This document shows, one piece after another, positions 44,001 to 55,496 of a stretch of 64,000 bases of DNA. The stretch is from Phorcus lineatus (Eukaryota; Mollusca; Gastropoda; Trochida; Trochidae). A program made the translations under genes and the position numbers. Positions within the stretch are counted from its first letter, which is position 1; every line of letters begins with the position of its first letter. The stretch is taken from positions 29,423,429-29,487,428 of the forward strand of contig OV121097.1 of assembly GCA_921293015.1 (NCBI GenBank), read 5' to 3'. The notes below the pieces were generated by a model that saw nothing but the letters and a program-made list of their open reading frames with translations, was not told the origin of the DNA and did no database searches.

Positions 44001-47000
44001 AATTGTAATATTGTGGAAGACAAATCTTCACTGAATATGATTGTAAACTCAGCAGAATAATTTGAGAACCATCCATTTTTCAATATTAAGATTGTTCCTT
44101 TATGATCCCTTGTTAAAAAATATTGAATATTGGGTGGTCCTTAACTAATTTTCCTGAGTATGTATACATGTATAATTCCAACTCCAGCAACTTACACATG
44201 CTTGAGGCTGAAGATCTTTTTCCTAAGCTGATGTAAACTCTTCAAAAACATTTGATATAAATCTTTTAACTTGTGTCCATAATTTTACCGTATATCTTGT
44301 CTTTGAATCTTGAATCAACTTTATGCTCAACAGGCAGAGCATTAGAATAGTGTCTTGAGATATTCATTGCCAAGTTTTCACGGAATATTTGTCTACAGGA
44401 GAATAATGATACAGAAGTGATAAAAGCAGTCTTTCTAGTCTAGCACAGGACAACAAGCGAGCAAGGCTTGGCCAACCTTAAACTGACACTGAGGAAAAAA
44501 CAAAATTTAGTTCACAATGGAGTACTCAAGTTCTTACAAACAGCATCATTCCGTTCATTTAGCTAATTTCAGCTATCAGTTTGAACAAGTAATTATTCGA
44601 TTCTTGTACATTTTTAGAAAAATGACATATTTTTAAAAAATCCTTACAAACTGTGAACAATGATGAATACAACATCTCCCTTTTTGGGCATTAATTTTCA
44701 TTTTACAAATACATCAAATTAAGATTATTGTTTTTAATGAACATCAAATCAAGAAAGAAAGAAAAAACCTTTCATATACATTAAACTTTACATAAAGGAT
44801 TGCTTGATAATCTGCACTGAACTTGAAAATGCTGTTCATAAGAAAAGATAACTCCAGTCCTGTTTACAACTTGACAGCCTACCAATAAACTATGAAAGAT
44901 GGAATCAAGCACCAGCTTACTCCATGTCCCCACTAGTGGGAGTGTTTGCCGTGGGGGCGCTGCAACAGAACACATCGGCACACCATGTACATCACATCAT
45001 GGAAAACTTTACAACTTCCATACCCACACCACCATGGTTCATAAATCAGCATAAAATGTATAACATGGAACTTACTCATTCTGTGCTCAACTTCATTTAT
45101 TGATAAGTGTGACTTGACAACATCATAAAAAGGAAACTTGTGAGCATTTCATATAATATCATAGACTGAGCATATTCTCTCTGTGAACATGGTGAAGTGA
45201 TACACATCAGTGGCTAGTTGTCAGGAGCCACTCCTTTGCTTTTGGACCAGAGGCTCTCATGTCACCAAATTTTAACATGCATGATGAGTCTGTTTGTTAC
45301 ACCTCTCTCCTCTGTATACAACTAAAGGACATGCTGAACTTGAAATTCAAAATATTTACTTTCTGTATGTTTATAATAGTCAGATAGTCAGAGATGTTTC
45401 AAAACTATCCACTTAAATATGAAAATATGTGTGACAGAATGAAATATTCATATATTAACTGTAGACATGAGGGGAGGACTTGTTCCTTGATGTAATCCTG
45501 TTGTGACTATGCAGAAACCAGAGAACAAACATCCTGCTCAATCATATTAAATATGGCTTCTACAATTCCCTGATTGCCTTCTCAGATTTTGCCTCTTATC
45601 GCCATTGGCTTACTCATTCCCTTTTACAGCATCGTTTTACCCTCCACTCTTTCTGGTATTGCCAATATTGATTAATCGAAAATCATAGGGATACCAGACA
45701 AATGCTGAAAAGACACTCGAGAAGCAAAGCCTGATTTTCAACTTCAGATGAACAAAATAAGCCACTGATTGTTAAATACTATCTTGTGCAAACAGGTCTA
45801 GTTGGACTCAGTGTTAGTAAAGCGTGCATCTGAAAGGTAACATCTTTTACTTAAGCAAATTTGATACAACACAATATATAGTCATGTCTCTTTAAATCAA
45901 ATTAGTCAATCGTGAATTTAATTTCATGAGTTGTGAAGATAATCATATTCAATCAACTATTAACAATTCACCAAAATGTAAACATCCATTTCCAAAGAAA
46001 CTCGAAATAATAGTCAATTTATGGTCAGAAATACTCACATTTGCTTTGTCCATATCCAAACACAATGAAATCATAGAGCACTCCACACAACTTAATATGT
46101 TTAAGCCACCTTAACCCTTAAACTGCTCAACATGATTAAAATTGTGAAAATGTACCACTTGGCAACTTGAGGTCACTTACCCTCCCTTAACCTGCAGATT
46201 TTCTTAGTAACAAAGTAGAAATGGTTGACTTTCTAATAAAAGAGTCATCTGAGTTATCAGAAAGAAAAAACCTTGATAACTTCACTAGCAGAAAAAGGGT
46301 TAACTCATAACTTGTTTAATGATAGTGATACTTCTTCCAGGTTTTCATTTAATTATGCGGTAGCAATTTATTTCACAAGAAGAGACAATATTTTTTTCAT
46401 ACTCCGGAAAATCCAAATGTTATTAAAACAGGCCATTATTTATAAAAAGTTGGTGAAAACCTTAAAAATCAAAAACTCTCTGCACGCTATCAAATCTTTT
46501 TCAAAGTTGCCAAAGGTCTCCAGAATTTAATTCTTTGAGCAGTTTAAGCTGCCTCAAGCCACAGTAACAAGATAAGAAGACTCCTACCTTCCGAGCTGGC
46601 TCTGAAGATCCTTGGTGTACTGTAGACACTGAGCATAATAGTTGCCCTGCTCCTCGATGAAGTTGTTCAGGCAGCGGAGATGATGGGCCTGGAGAAGAAG
46701 CAGAGCAAATTGGATAGCATGAAGGATAATGTGGCTAGTTGGTTACTTTGTTGAAAGGAAAATCTAAGTGTTAACCCTTTTCATTCCGAGTTCAATGTTG
46801 CAGTTCTTTATTGTTGGTAACATAATATTCACATAACAGGGACGTGATTTCACCTCCATGTTTGCCATATATGACATTAGCAATTATGACTAACATGGCA
46901 TTAGAGTTGTTGAGTATCAGACGGTAATCAATCAAATCCGGAATTACATTGTAACACAACTACAATTTGTGAGACATAGATAGGCAGTAAACCCTGAAAT

Positions 47001-50000
47001 GAAAACATTGCTTGGTAGTATCTTGTCAATCTTTAACAGATTCTTCATCTGCAAACTTTGTTGAACATGACTGGACAAGGAATGAAGGACATATTTTCAT
47101 CATTTTGCTTTGTACAGAAAGATGTAATCAGCAAAATAATGATTTTCTTGTCACAGAATTAATTATGATACTTTATCAGTTGATCAACACATATGTTTTT
47201 CTATTACAATCCATGAATTGCCATTTGCACAAAATAACCTTACGACGAGTTCCTTTAGAGAAGAAAAGTTTTACTACCAATTTCTTCATGTCAAAATATC
47301 CAACAATCCAGTTGTTGCTTAATAACCTATCCAAACCACTCACATGAGTGCTGTTGATTCCTTCCAGGAGAAGCTTGGTTATCTCTGCCTGTCGATCAAA
47401 CTCGGACTGCGCCACACGGAGATCAGCTTCTGCCTGTAACACAACACACATGATATTTAGCACTGCAAGTCACCTATGGACAAGCGTTACATCCTCAAAC
47501 TATTGCATGGGTTTCTAGCACTTTGATGAGCCCCTTGTGGGATAACACCCATGACCCATGGAGTGAGGCACCAAACACCAGCATTCTGAACACCATATCA
47601 AATGGGTTCTTTAACAAGTGAAGAGTTTCCTGAAGGAATCAATATTCTATAACCAAGATGTACTCAAACAGAAGGGTAAAGTCTACAGATGAGTTATCTA
47701 GGAACTTTATTTCTCTTGAATTTTAGCCAAAAAGTAAGGTTTACTTATTGCCTTAAAGGTGATCTAGGGAGTTAGATAATTGTTGGTCGTCTAAGTTATC
47801 GCCGCAGCATGGTGATCTGCAAAATTTGCAAGAGCTTGATGGTGAACTGGAGATATCTCTTATGGAAGTGGATGGCAGAATTCAACATTCCTCATATTGC
47901 AAGCATTCCAATTGTCTTTATCGTTTATTTATCCACATTCAGTGCTTTGTTAAGCCCGATGGTGATTCTATTATTTTATTTATTTGGAAAGGGACCAAAT
48001 AAGATTACAGCCATTTTTTCAAATTTTCAAAATAACACTAGAATGGGGAATAGCATCTGGGACTTTCTCTGCTGAATATGTCCTTTCCTAGGAATGTTAA
48101 CATTCTGAGAGATTCAGGATTAAAAATTGGTTATTATTCTCACATAAAAAAAATATATTAAAAAATCATATGGAAAATACTACATGCAATACATTCAATA
48201 TTCAAAAACAACAAAATTATATTAAGTAACCATTGGCTCAGATTTATCTATATTTTTAACATATCTCTCTTACACTTTGAAACTTAATTTTCTTTTTAAG
48301 GCTCAACAGCTAGACAAAGACCTTGGAATTCATTTTCTTTCTTAGAATATAAGATGTCATAGTTCAATCCTAACTTTGAGATGGTTGGAATTGGAGTAAT
48401 ATAAAACAGTCAGATTAGAAATTAAAGGTCATCCAAGAGAGAAAGCGTCATTAAATTTGTTGTTGATTCAAGGGGTTAAAAAATTCTAAAAGTAAGAGGC
48501 CAAAAAATTCAACTGCCTAGCTTTTTTCAAACAATAACATCAAAAAATGTCAAGACTAAGAAACCTGTGTCTGTTTAAACACTATGTCCATGACTTAAAC
48601 ACACTGAAAATATTTTTTAACCCCTTGAATGGCTGAATGATATTTGGACAAAGGGTAACCAAAGGACAAATCAAGCTCTTGAGGCCATCCAAAGATACTC
48701 CCAGTGTTGTGGTTATAGAATCAGGGAATTAGAATAAAGGAACAGGAAAATGAATACAAAATGTATCCCTTTTCAAAACAAAGGTACTTATAGAACATGA
48801 CCCTTCAAGCTACAAGCATGCCGGTCTCAACAAACATGGTAAATAATGGGATAAGACAAATAGAAAAACCAGAGTAATCTGCTTAAATGCATTCAAATCA
48901 CAATATTAATTGAAACATAAGACAGACCATGATGATATGGGGATAAACACAAGATATGAATAATGAACTGTAATTTTTTTTATTTACGACTACATGCACT
49001 AAAACTTACAAAGACTAAAAAACTTAAAAGACAGAGGTTCTAATATGTCAAACATAATTCTCTGTAATAAGGTACTGAAAAAAAAAACATATCACAAGAT
49101 AACAAAATATCACTTATATCATTAAAAAAAGACAATCATTTTTTTCAACTTCTACTTCCATAAAACATGACAAACAATACAACTCCATAGATATCTTTAC
49201 AAAAGTTAAAGAATAGAGCTTATGACAAGACTGCGAAAGGCTGCACAGATTGTAATAATCCTGATTTCATGATACCATGTGATAATCTTGGTTGCCATGT
49301 AATAATCTGGGTTGCCATGTAATAATATGGGTTGCTATGTAATAATTTGGTTAACCTAACAGGAGGTATTGTCTCCACAAAGAATTAACTCAAGTCATAT
49401 CTCCTTACGCTAACCTCTGTTTCAATTTGAGCACTTTCAAGTCAAGAATTCATTGCAATCAGTGACGCCATTTCAAAAGTAATGATTTTTAGTCATTTCT
49501 GAACGCCTTGGGAAAACTACAATTTATTCTACTGTTTACGCTCACTCACACAAAGAACATGTAATACTGCGAGTGGATCTTTAGATAGGCCTTAGTGACA
49601 AAAAGCAAGCTTTCCATGCAAGAAGCGTTTTTATTGGCTGAAATTTGGCAGATAGGTTGAGCTAAATATTTTTCAGCCTGGGGAATCTGCCACAACTGCA
49701 GAAAGTGTTGGAATTATAACAGAGGATAGCATATGGGGATATGAGTCGCTACTTCTGCTGGGAGAGAATATTCAGGAGAATTAGGGAGAATACAAGAGTT
49801 ATGATAGGTAATCAAAAACAGTATACGGATGCAAAGCAGAACTTACTTTTGCAATAACATCATCCTGGGGAGGCATAGAGCAAAGAGAAATCACAGACCA
49901 AGATTTATTAGTGGAAACATTTGTTAAAATATTAATAGAAAGGTAATGTTAAGCTAAAAAGCTGTCAGACAACAATGAATTTACATTAGAAAAACAATGA

Positions 50001-53000
50001 CTTATTTTTTACATACCAATAGAACTCTTCACTACAGCATGATGTAATGTATAGTAAATCTTCTTTTGTATGAACTGAACTCATTTAATGTGAATCTAAT
50101 TATGACAATGACAATTATTAATACATCATTGCTTTGTCTTGACATAAAAAAAATGGCAGCTTCAATTTTTTAACTAAATATTTTTTCCTTTTCTTATAGT
50201 TTTACTATGAAGTATTTCATGAACTACTGTCCTCAACTATAAGAAACAGTTTGGGATAACAATTCTAAACAACAAATCAAAATTTGACAAGACTGTGTTG
50301 CTACTGATAAACCAATTCGTCTTGAAATAAATCATAAATCAGAAGTCTCTGAAGAAGAATTTGAATGAACTTTTTGAATTCAAATGTATTTGAATATTTG
50401 TAACCCAAAGCCCAAAAGCTTAGTAAAAGTTCCTCAGGCATGAATAGAGCAAATAGTGTCGACAGGTACCAGGTTAGGCAAATAAGGTAAAAATATTAGT
50501 AAAACAGGTCTAATGATCAACCATTGAATATCTTCATTATTCATCCAGTGGCAAGTTCTTTATCAGCTTGGAACATTGATAAGAAATGATAGTTAATTTT
50601 TCAGAAATATACATAATAATTTACAAGACTACTATCAGTGAATTGTCAAAAAATTATTTCTCTTATTTATTCTTATAGAGTTTAACATACCTGTAAGAAT
50701 TAAATATAAGTCAAAAGTAAATATATTTATATATATATTTGTCTGATTTACGTGTTAGTGCGGACACACAATGACAACAAAGAGACTACACTACTTTACA
50801 CCTAGGCTTGTTTCTACTACATATGGAGCACTGTTAGTGTCACAAAAGCCAGGAATCTGTGATTGGTGATGTATGGAACACCAACAGGGTCAAATTTACC
50901 ATGGCTGCTAGTGTAACTGTCATGCAGTTGCTATTGTATTCAAGCAGGCAATGGAGTAAAGTTATGAATTTGTGAATTCTTAGTGGAAATAATTATTCAA
51001 ATATAGATTTTATGATCCAAATATTCAGGTCAGAAAAATAAAACATTGATTGATTTCAATTTATCTTTAAACTTTAAGTTGTTTTAGCATATAACAATCA
51101 TCTTTTTCAAATTTCATATAAATTTATCCAAAATTATAACCTAATTAATAACTAAATTGATAAATAAACAAGTAATTATTGACATAATTCTGTGAATTAA
51201 TCTTTTAAGTTAGTGAGTCAAGTTGATCAATTTACAAATAAACAAAAATCCTTAATTTGGGTTTCATTTAAAATTTTATAATGCATTAAAAGAATTGTAG
51301 TTTTTATTTAACTAGAAACTAGTTCACAACAATATCACGTCTCCCTGATATATACTACATGATGTTGACTTTCACATGCATACAATGACTTAATGACTTT
51401 GTGAGTAATTGCTTGTCTTTATTGATACAATAAACATGATCAACTTAATAATAGCTTGCTTATCATGCATCATTTCTAAGAGATTTGGTAAGAATAATTT
51501 TTTATTTAAATGAAATTAAACTGTGTCTTGTGACAAATCAAATTTCTATCTGCACTAAGCTAACGTGATGAGTCTAGGAAGAGTTGCTTCCCTTTACGTG
51601 CTCATGCCAAGTTTTTTACTAAGCACAACAATAAACGAATCTTATCCTTCTCCAAACCTCAGTCACAAAAGATTGATACGGGTTGGCCTTTGTCAAAAGA
51701 AAGATATTACCGTTACTTTTTGTCTCAATAAATAATTGCATAAAATCACTAAAATTTTGACAAAAAAATATTTCAATATTTCTGATTTTTCTCCCATGAT
51801 AAAAATCTGAAGATAAGCTTGTTTTAAATTAAAGAAAAATATTCTACAATGTGCCACACCCAAAGCCTAAACTAATAAAAATTATACCAAAATTTGATCG
51901 CATCAAAAGACTGTAGTTTTCATTAGGAAGAATGGGAAAAGCACATACATGTACATGTACATGCATTTATTTTAACACTTGCATAAATTATGCAAATATA
52001 TGCAAATTAGATGACACTTACATATGGTCCTTCAGGAGGAGTCTTGTGACAAAATAAGTGGTACCATTACACATAGCACATTCATCAAGCAGAAGGGTTG
52101 TGTATACCATATAAGGATATATACTACACTTGCGGGTTAACAACTAATAAGTAGGATATATATATCTATCTATATATATCTATATAGTTTTGCAATGGGA
52201 ATGTGAAAGTTTAACCTTTGACCTGCAAAACTGATTATAATGCAGGCTGTGACAGGAAATTCTTTTCCCGCATAAAATTACTCAATCTCATTGAAATATT
52301 ACCTAAATTGCTACTCTTCGCTACTCATATAATATGCATAACGGAGAGTAGCAATTTAGATAATATTTTAATGAGATTTTAAAATTCCCATGTTTCAAAT
52401 TTTGCACAATGAAGAATTCAGTTACATAACTCTTTTAACTTATTCAATGTTTACAACAATACATTTTATTGGTACAATTTATAAGATTTTTCCAAAATGA
52501 ATAACCCTTACGTCTTCTCATTATGGAAAAAAAACCCTTAATTCTAAAACAAGAACCTAGACATGAAATAATGAAGATTTCATAGAAAAGCTCTTATTCT
52601 TGCTTACAGTTATTTAAGCATAATTCTTATATTAAACTCCTCAAAACATAAAATATGTGATTAAATGCAGGAATTGATAAAAGATTTCCATACATTTTTT
52701 GTGTGATAAACCTCACATGATATATAAGTCAAAGCAAATAATGCTAATACTTATATTCAATACTATATTAATAATTTCTGCAAGATCGTAATATATGTAT
52801 ACACAATGTACATTCCCAAACATTTGTATGACCAGCTGTTAGCAGCTGACTTTCAAATTTGTTGGTTGTCAATAGCTGGTAAATAACTTCAGACAATTTT
52901 CACTATGATTCAGGAGGCTGTTGCACAAAACAACTTAACACTAAGGTTAACCTTAGTGCTATCCATTAACATTGCACTAAGGCTACCTTAGTGACTTAGT

Positions 53001-55496
53001 GCAACGGGTCGCAGATCCATAGGTCAAAACTAGGCAGTCTAAATGTCAAATCCTCTAATTATTTCTTGAAAGCCAAGCCTCATGTTTATATTTCAAAATT
53101 GAAAAATAACAAAAATTAAAAGTTTCTAACTTTCACTGGTAACATGAGATACTGAGAAGAAAAGGTTTTTGAAAATGGCTAATACTTTAATCCTCTCAAG
53201 TAGATAAAAATTAATAGTTAAATAAGCAATTTTAGAATTAATTAAAAATTCATATTCAAAATCTGGAAAACAATATATGCAGAGAATTTTGCAATATGAT
53301 ATTTAATAACTTGGTAAAGTGATGAGAAATCACTAGCCTGAAATAAAGGAATATGTCATATGTTAATTACTCTAAAAAAAAAACAGTTATAGCTTAAAAC
53401 CATCTTATAAGCAACAGACATTGCAGCAAAATGTAAGTAAAGCAATTGATGAAATGATGTGCTTTTTTTACAAACTGAATCATTTCTGAAGGAATTCATT
53501 TAGAATAAATCAAAGGGTTGAGACATAAATAAACATCAATATTCATAATAAAAGATGTAAGAAAAGCACATCAAATCAATGAAAGACTGTTTATTTCTTG
53601 ATTTAAATTTTTACTGTAAACTTTTTCAATAATGAACTTTCTGCAATGTAAAAATATAACCATTAAAAAATGATTTTCTTGCTTTCAATAACAGTTTTGC
53701 TAATAAAAAATCAATGACTTTCACAATGTTTATTGTGAAGACCGATTCATTTTAATGAAATCAATTTTCTTTTTACAAAATATCATATGTTTTAAAAATT
53801 ATTTAAATCAAGAAATATAACATGTGACTGCTTAAAAGAACATGAATTGTCCCCTCAAAATATCCAATCACACATGAGTTCATAGGTCACATGACCAATA
53901 GATAGCCAACCATAGCAAGATCAAAGGTCACATGACGTCTAGACAGCCAATCACAAATGATATGACGAGCCATATGACCTTTTCCTAGCAATCTAAAACA
54001 GAAGCAAGAGGTTACCTGACCAACAGAAAACCAATCAACCGTGAGTTGACAGGTCACATGACCGATCAGTAACCAATCAGATTGAAGGATTACTCACCTG
54101 CTGTTGAGCTCCAGTAGACTTTGCCTTCCTCAGACGACTCTTGCAGGCGTCAAGATCAAGTCGCTTGTTCTCCAAAAGTTTGCGTTCTTTCTAAAATAGC
54201 ATAATATCCTGTAGAAATCAACTATGATTTGGCTGAACTCACTAACTTCGTAAAGGTTCAAGTATAGAGACAGCAATATTGCATGAAGATAACAGTTGTC
54301 ATAGAATATTATTTGCATAATATCAATGAGAATAATTAAACCATTATGTTTCAGAAAGGGGATGGCATATAAAGCTTATAATAGTTTCATAACGTTTTTT
54401 ATATTAAGTGCTCTGAGCGCTTAAAGCACCAGGTTAAGTTATGAGGTTTAGCTGGGCAGTAGTTGAAATTATGATAAGGAGGCGCTAATTTTTTCCAAGT
54501 AAAAATATCATTAGGGGGAACACTTATAGGAAAAAGGCTATTTATTGTGTAAAATATGGTATTCAAGAACTCATGTAGGAAAATATACAGAAATGTTTTT
54601 ATTAGCATGATAAACTGTCAGAAATAATACTTAGGATTATTTGTAGGTGTCTTTGTGACTTCATCATTATGTGGATCAATGATGTGGAATGTTTTTTTAT
54701 AAATCTTGGGAAGACAAAAAGATTGACATGATTGTTCCTAACAAATGATTTAAATAGTTTTCGGGAAACCATATCAAAATGCTTTTTGAAAATGCTACAA
54801 CAATGGTTAAAGAAGGAAGTGACAGCAATGTTCCGTTCACTGCATATATGACTTGCTTATGATTTGTAAAACCGTCATACTGCCACTTCATAACTTTGCA
54901 ATAAATGTTGTGGGAAATCATGCTGAATATGCATATGCACCTAGAATGTTGATGGTAGTGTTTTTAATTATTGATCTGAATACTTCTAAGACAAGATGTA
55001 ATGACAAATGTATATATGCAGCTGGAATGTTGGTGGCAGTTGTGTTAAGTATAGATATCTAAGTACTGAATAATACTGCATTAAAGTGACATCGGTTAGC
55101 ACAATTTGTATGATATAATCTTGTATATATAATGTACAAGTATATCAACCTGGAATGTGGGTGACAATGTTTTTTCATTATTGTTACTTAAATACTGACT
55201 TGTTAAGGGACTCTGTCAGGGGCCCGTAAAGAGCTTGTATCCCACAGAAGTTAGTGTAGGAATTTATGATGGAACAAGGAGAAAATGCCTTGAATGTTGA
55301 TGGCAATGTTTTATCATAGACATAAACTCTTAAAAAATAATTATACAAATCTTGTGGGTTACCATAATGGTCTTCATGTCACCCTCCAGGAAGTTCTTCA
55401 ATGGCTGAAGGAAGTTGTTGACCGTTGACTGGACATACTCTCGTTCAGCATTGCCAATACGCATCTGGGCTTGACCACACTTGATCAGGGCATTTC
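40939..55496 (-). CDS. SH3GLB1: Endophilin-B (SH3GLB/Bif-1), 3' eight exons, partial
   Basis: Eight exons join in phase: 55363-55496, 54098-54190, 49847-49864, 47344-47433, 46588-46688, 44921-44959, 42698-42899 and 40939-41046, giving 260 residues plus a stop. The order is the BAR-domain middle helices (N-A-L-I-K-C-G), the K-E-R-K-L-L-E-N-K-R-L-D-L-D segment, the S-E-F-D-R-Q-A-E-I-T helix, A-H-H-L-R-C-L-N, a Ser/Pro-rich linker and an SH3 domain from A-R-V-L-Y-D-Y-D-A to V-P-V-T-Y-L-E-V-L-E. Endophilin-B proteins bend membranes and act at mitochondria, autophagosomes and endosomes; the SH3 domain binds proline-rich partners. The N-terminal amphipathic helix and first BAR exons are missing: nothing matching lies between 55497 and 64000, so they must be past the right edge. 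One gene is usual in invertebrates; vertebrates have SH3GLB1 and SH3GLB2. Confidence 0.95.
42698..42899 (-). CDS. SH3GLB1: Endophilin-B exon: linker and first half of SH3
   Basis: The exon is 202 nt with acceptor ctttcag and donor gtaggact. A Gly/Ser/Pro-rich linker of about 45 residues leads into K-K-Q-A-R-V-L-Y-D-Y-D-A (the ALYDY-type RT-loop motif) and ends S-L-L-A-D-E, where the SH3 is interrupted by the intron. Confidence 0.95.
44921..44959 (-). CDS. SH3GLB1: Endophilin-B 39-nt linker exon, probable cassette
   Basis: The exon is 39 nt with acceptor gttgcag and donor gtaagctg. It encodes A-P-T-A-N-T-P-T-S-G-D-M, a Thr/Pro-rich linker. The length is a multiple of three and both flanking junctions keep a Ser codon if it is skipped, as expected for a regulated cassette exon. 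The linker between BAR and SH3 is the variable region in this family. Confidence 0.8.
46588..46688 (-). CDS. SH3GLB1: Endophilin-B exon: end of BAR domain
   Basis: The exon is 101 nt with acceptor tctccag and donor gtaggagt. It encodes A-H-H-L-R-C-L-N-N-F-I-E-E-Q through D-L-Q-S-Q-L-G. It leaves AG, which makes Ser with either the next cassette exon (AGC) or the exon after it (AGT). Confidence 0.95.
47344..47433 (-). CDS. SH3GLB1: Endophilin-B exon: BAR helix 3
   Basis: The exon is 90 nt, phase 0 at both ends, with acceptor acag and donor gtgagtgg. It encodes A-E-A-D-L-R-V-A-Q-S-E-F-D-R-Q-A-E-I-T and ends G-I-N-S-T-H. This is the most conserved helix of endophilin-B. Confidence 0.95.
49275..49352. 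repeat. 20-bp minisatellite, about 3.5 units
   Basis: The unit ggttgccatgtaataatctg is followed by near-identical copies, with a degenerate first unit. It lies in the endophilin-B intron. Confidence 0.75.
49847..49864 (-). CDS. SH3GLB1: Endophilin-B 18-nt microexon (D-D-V-I-A-K)
   Basis: A polypyrimidine acceptor (cctccccag) and a perfect donor (gtaagttc) frame 18 bases that add six residues without changing the frame. It lies 4.2 kb from the upstream exon and 2.4 kb from the downstream exon. Skipping would join A-Q-Q-Q directly to A-E-A-D-L-R, also in frame. It is therefore likely an alternative microexon in the loop between BAR helices. Confidence 0.7.
52284..52378. repeat. 95-bp fold-back element in the endophilin-B intron
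   Basis: Arm 52284-52317 (aatctcattgaaatattacc start) pairs with 52345-52378, leaving a 27-base loop. There are a few mismatches. Confidence 0.7.
52918..53010. repeat. Small element with GGTAACCTTAGTGCAATGTTAA core, copy 2 (inverted)
   Basis: It carries TTAACATTGCACTAAGGCTACC, the reverse complement of the 29-kb core with one change. Its own outer ends gttgcacaaa and cttagtgcaac are partly complementary. Confidence 0.55.
53880..54085. repeat. Degenerate repeat array with GGTCACATGACC and CCAAT motifs
   Basis: The palindrome GGTCACATGACC occurs at 53885-53896 and 54052-54063, with one-to-two-base variants at 53926-53937 and 54010-54021. Between them are CCAATCA or near forms (53947, 54031, 54073). 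The array ends about 15 bases from the 3' boundary of the 54098-54190 exon. Confidence 0.7.
54098..54190 (-). CDS. SH3GLB1: Endophilin-B exon: BAR helix 2-3 arm
   Basis: The exon is 93 nt, phase 0 at both ends, with acceptor ttttag and donor gtgagtaa. It encodes K-E-R-K-L-L-E-N-K-R-L-D-L-D and a basic R-L-R-K-A-K segment, ending A-Q-Q-Q. The following intron begins within 20 bases of a repeat array carrying GGTCACATGACC motifs. Confidence 0.95.
55363..55496 (-). CDS. SH3GLB1: Endophilin-B exon: BAR helix 2 region
   Basis: The acceptor tttgcag is followed by two bases completing a Gly codon, then 44 codons starting N-A-L-I-K-C-G and ending G-D-M-K-T-I-M before donor gtaaccc. Vertebrate endophilin-B1 has the same N-A-L-I-K-C-G start and E-G-D-(Y)-K-T-I end at the same exon boundary. 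Confidence 0.95.
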
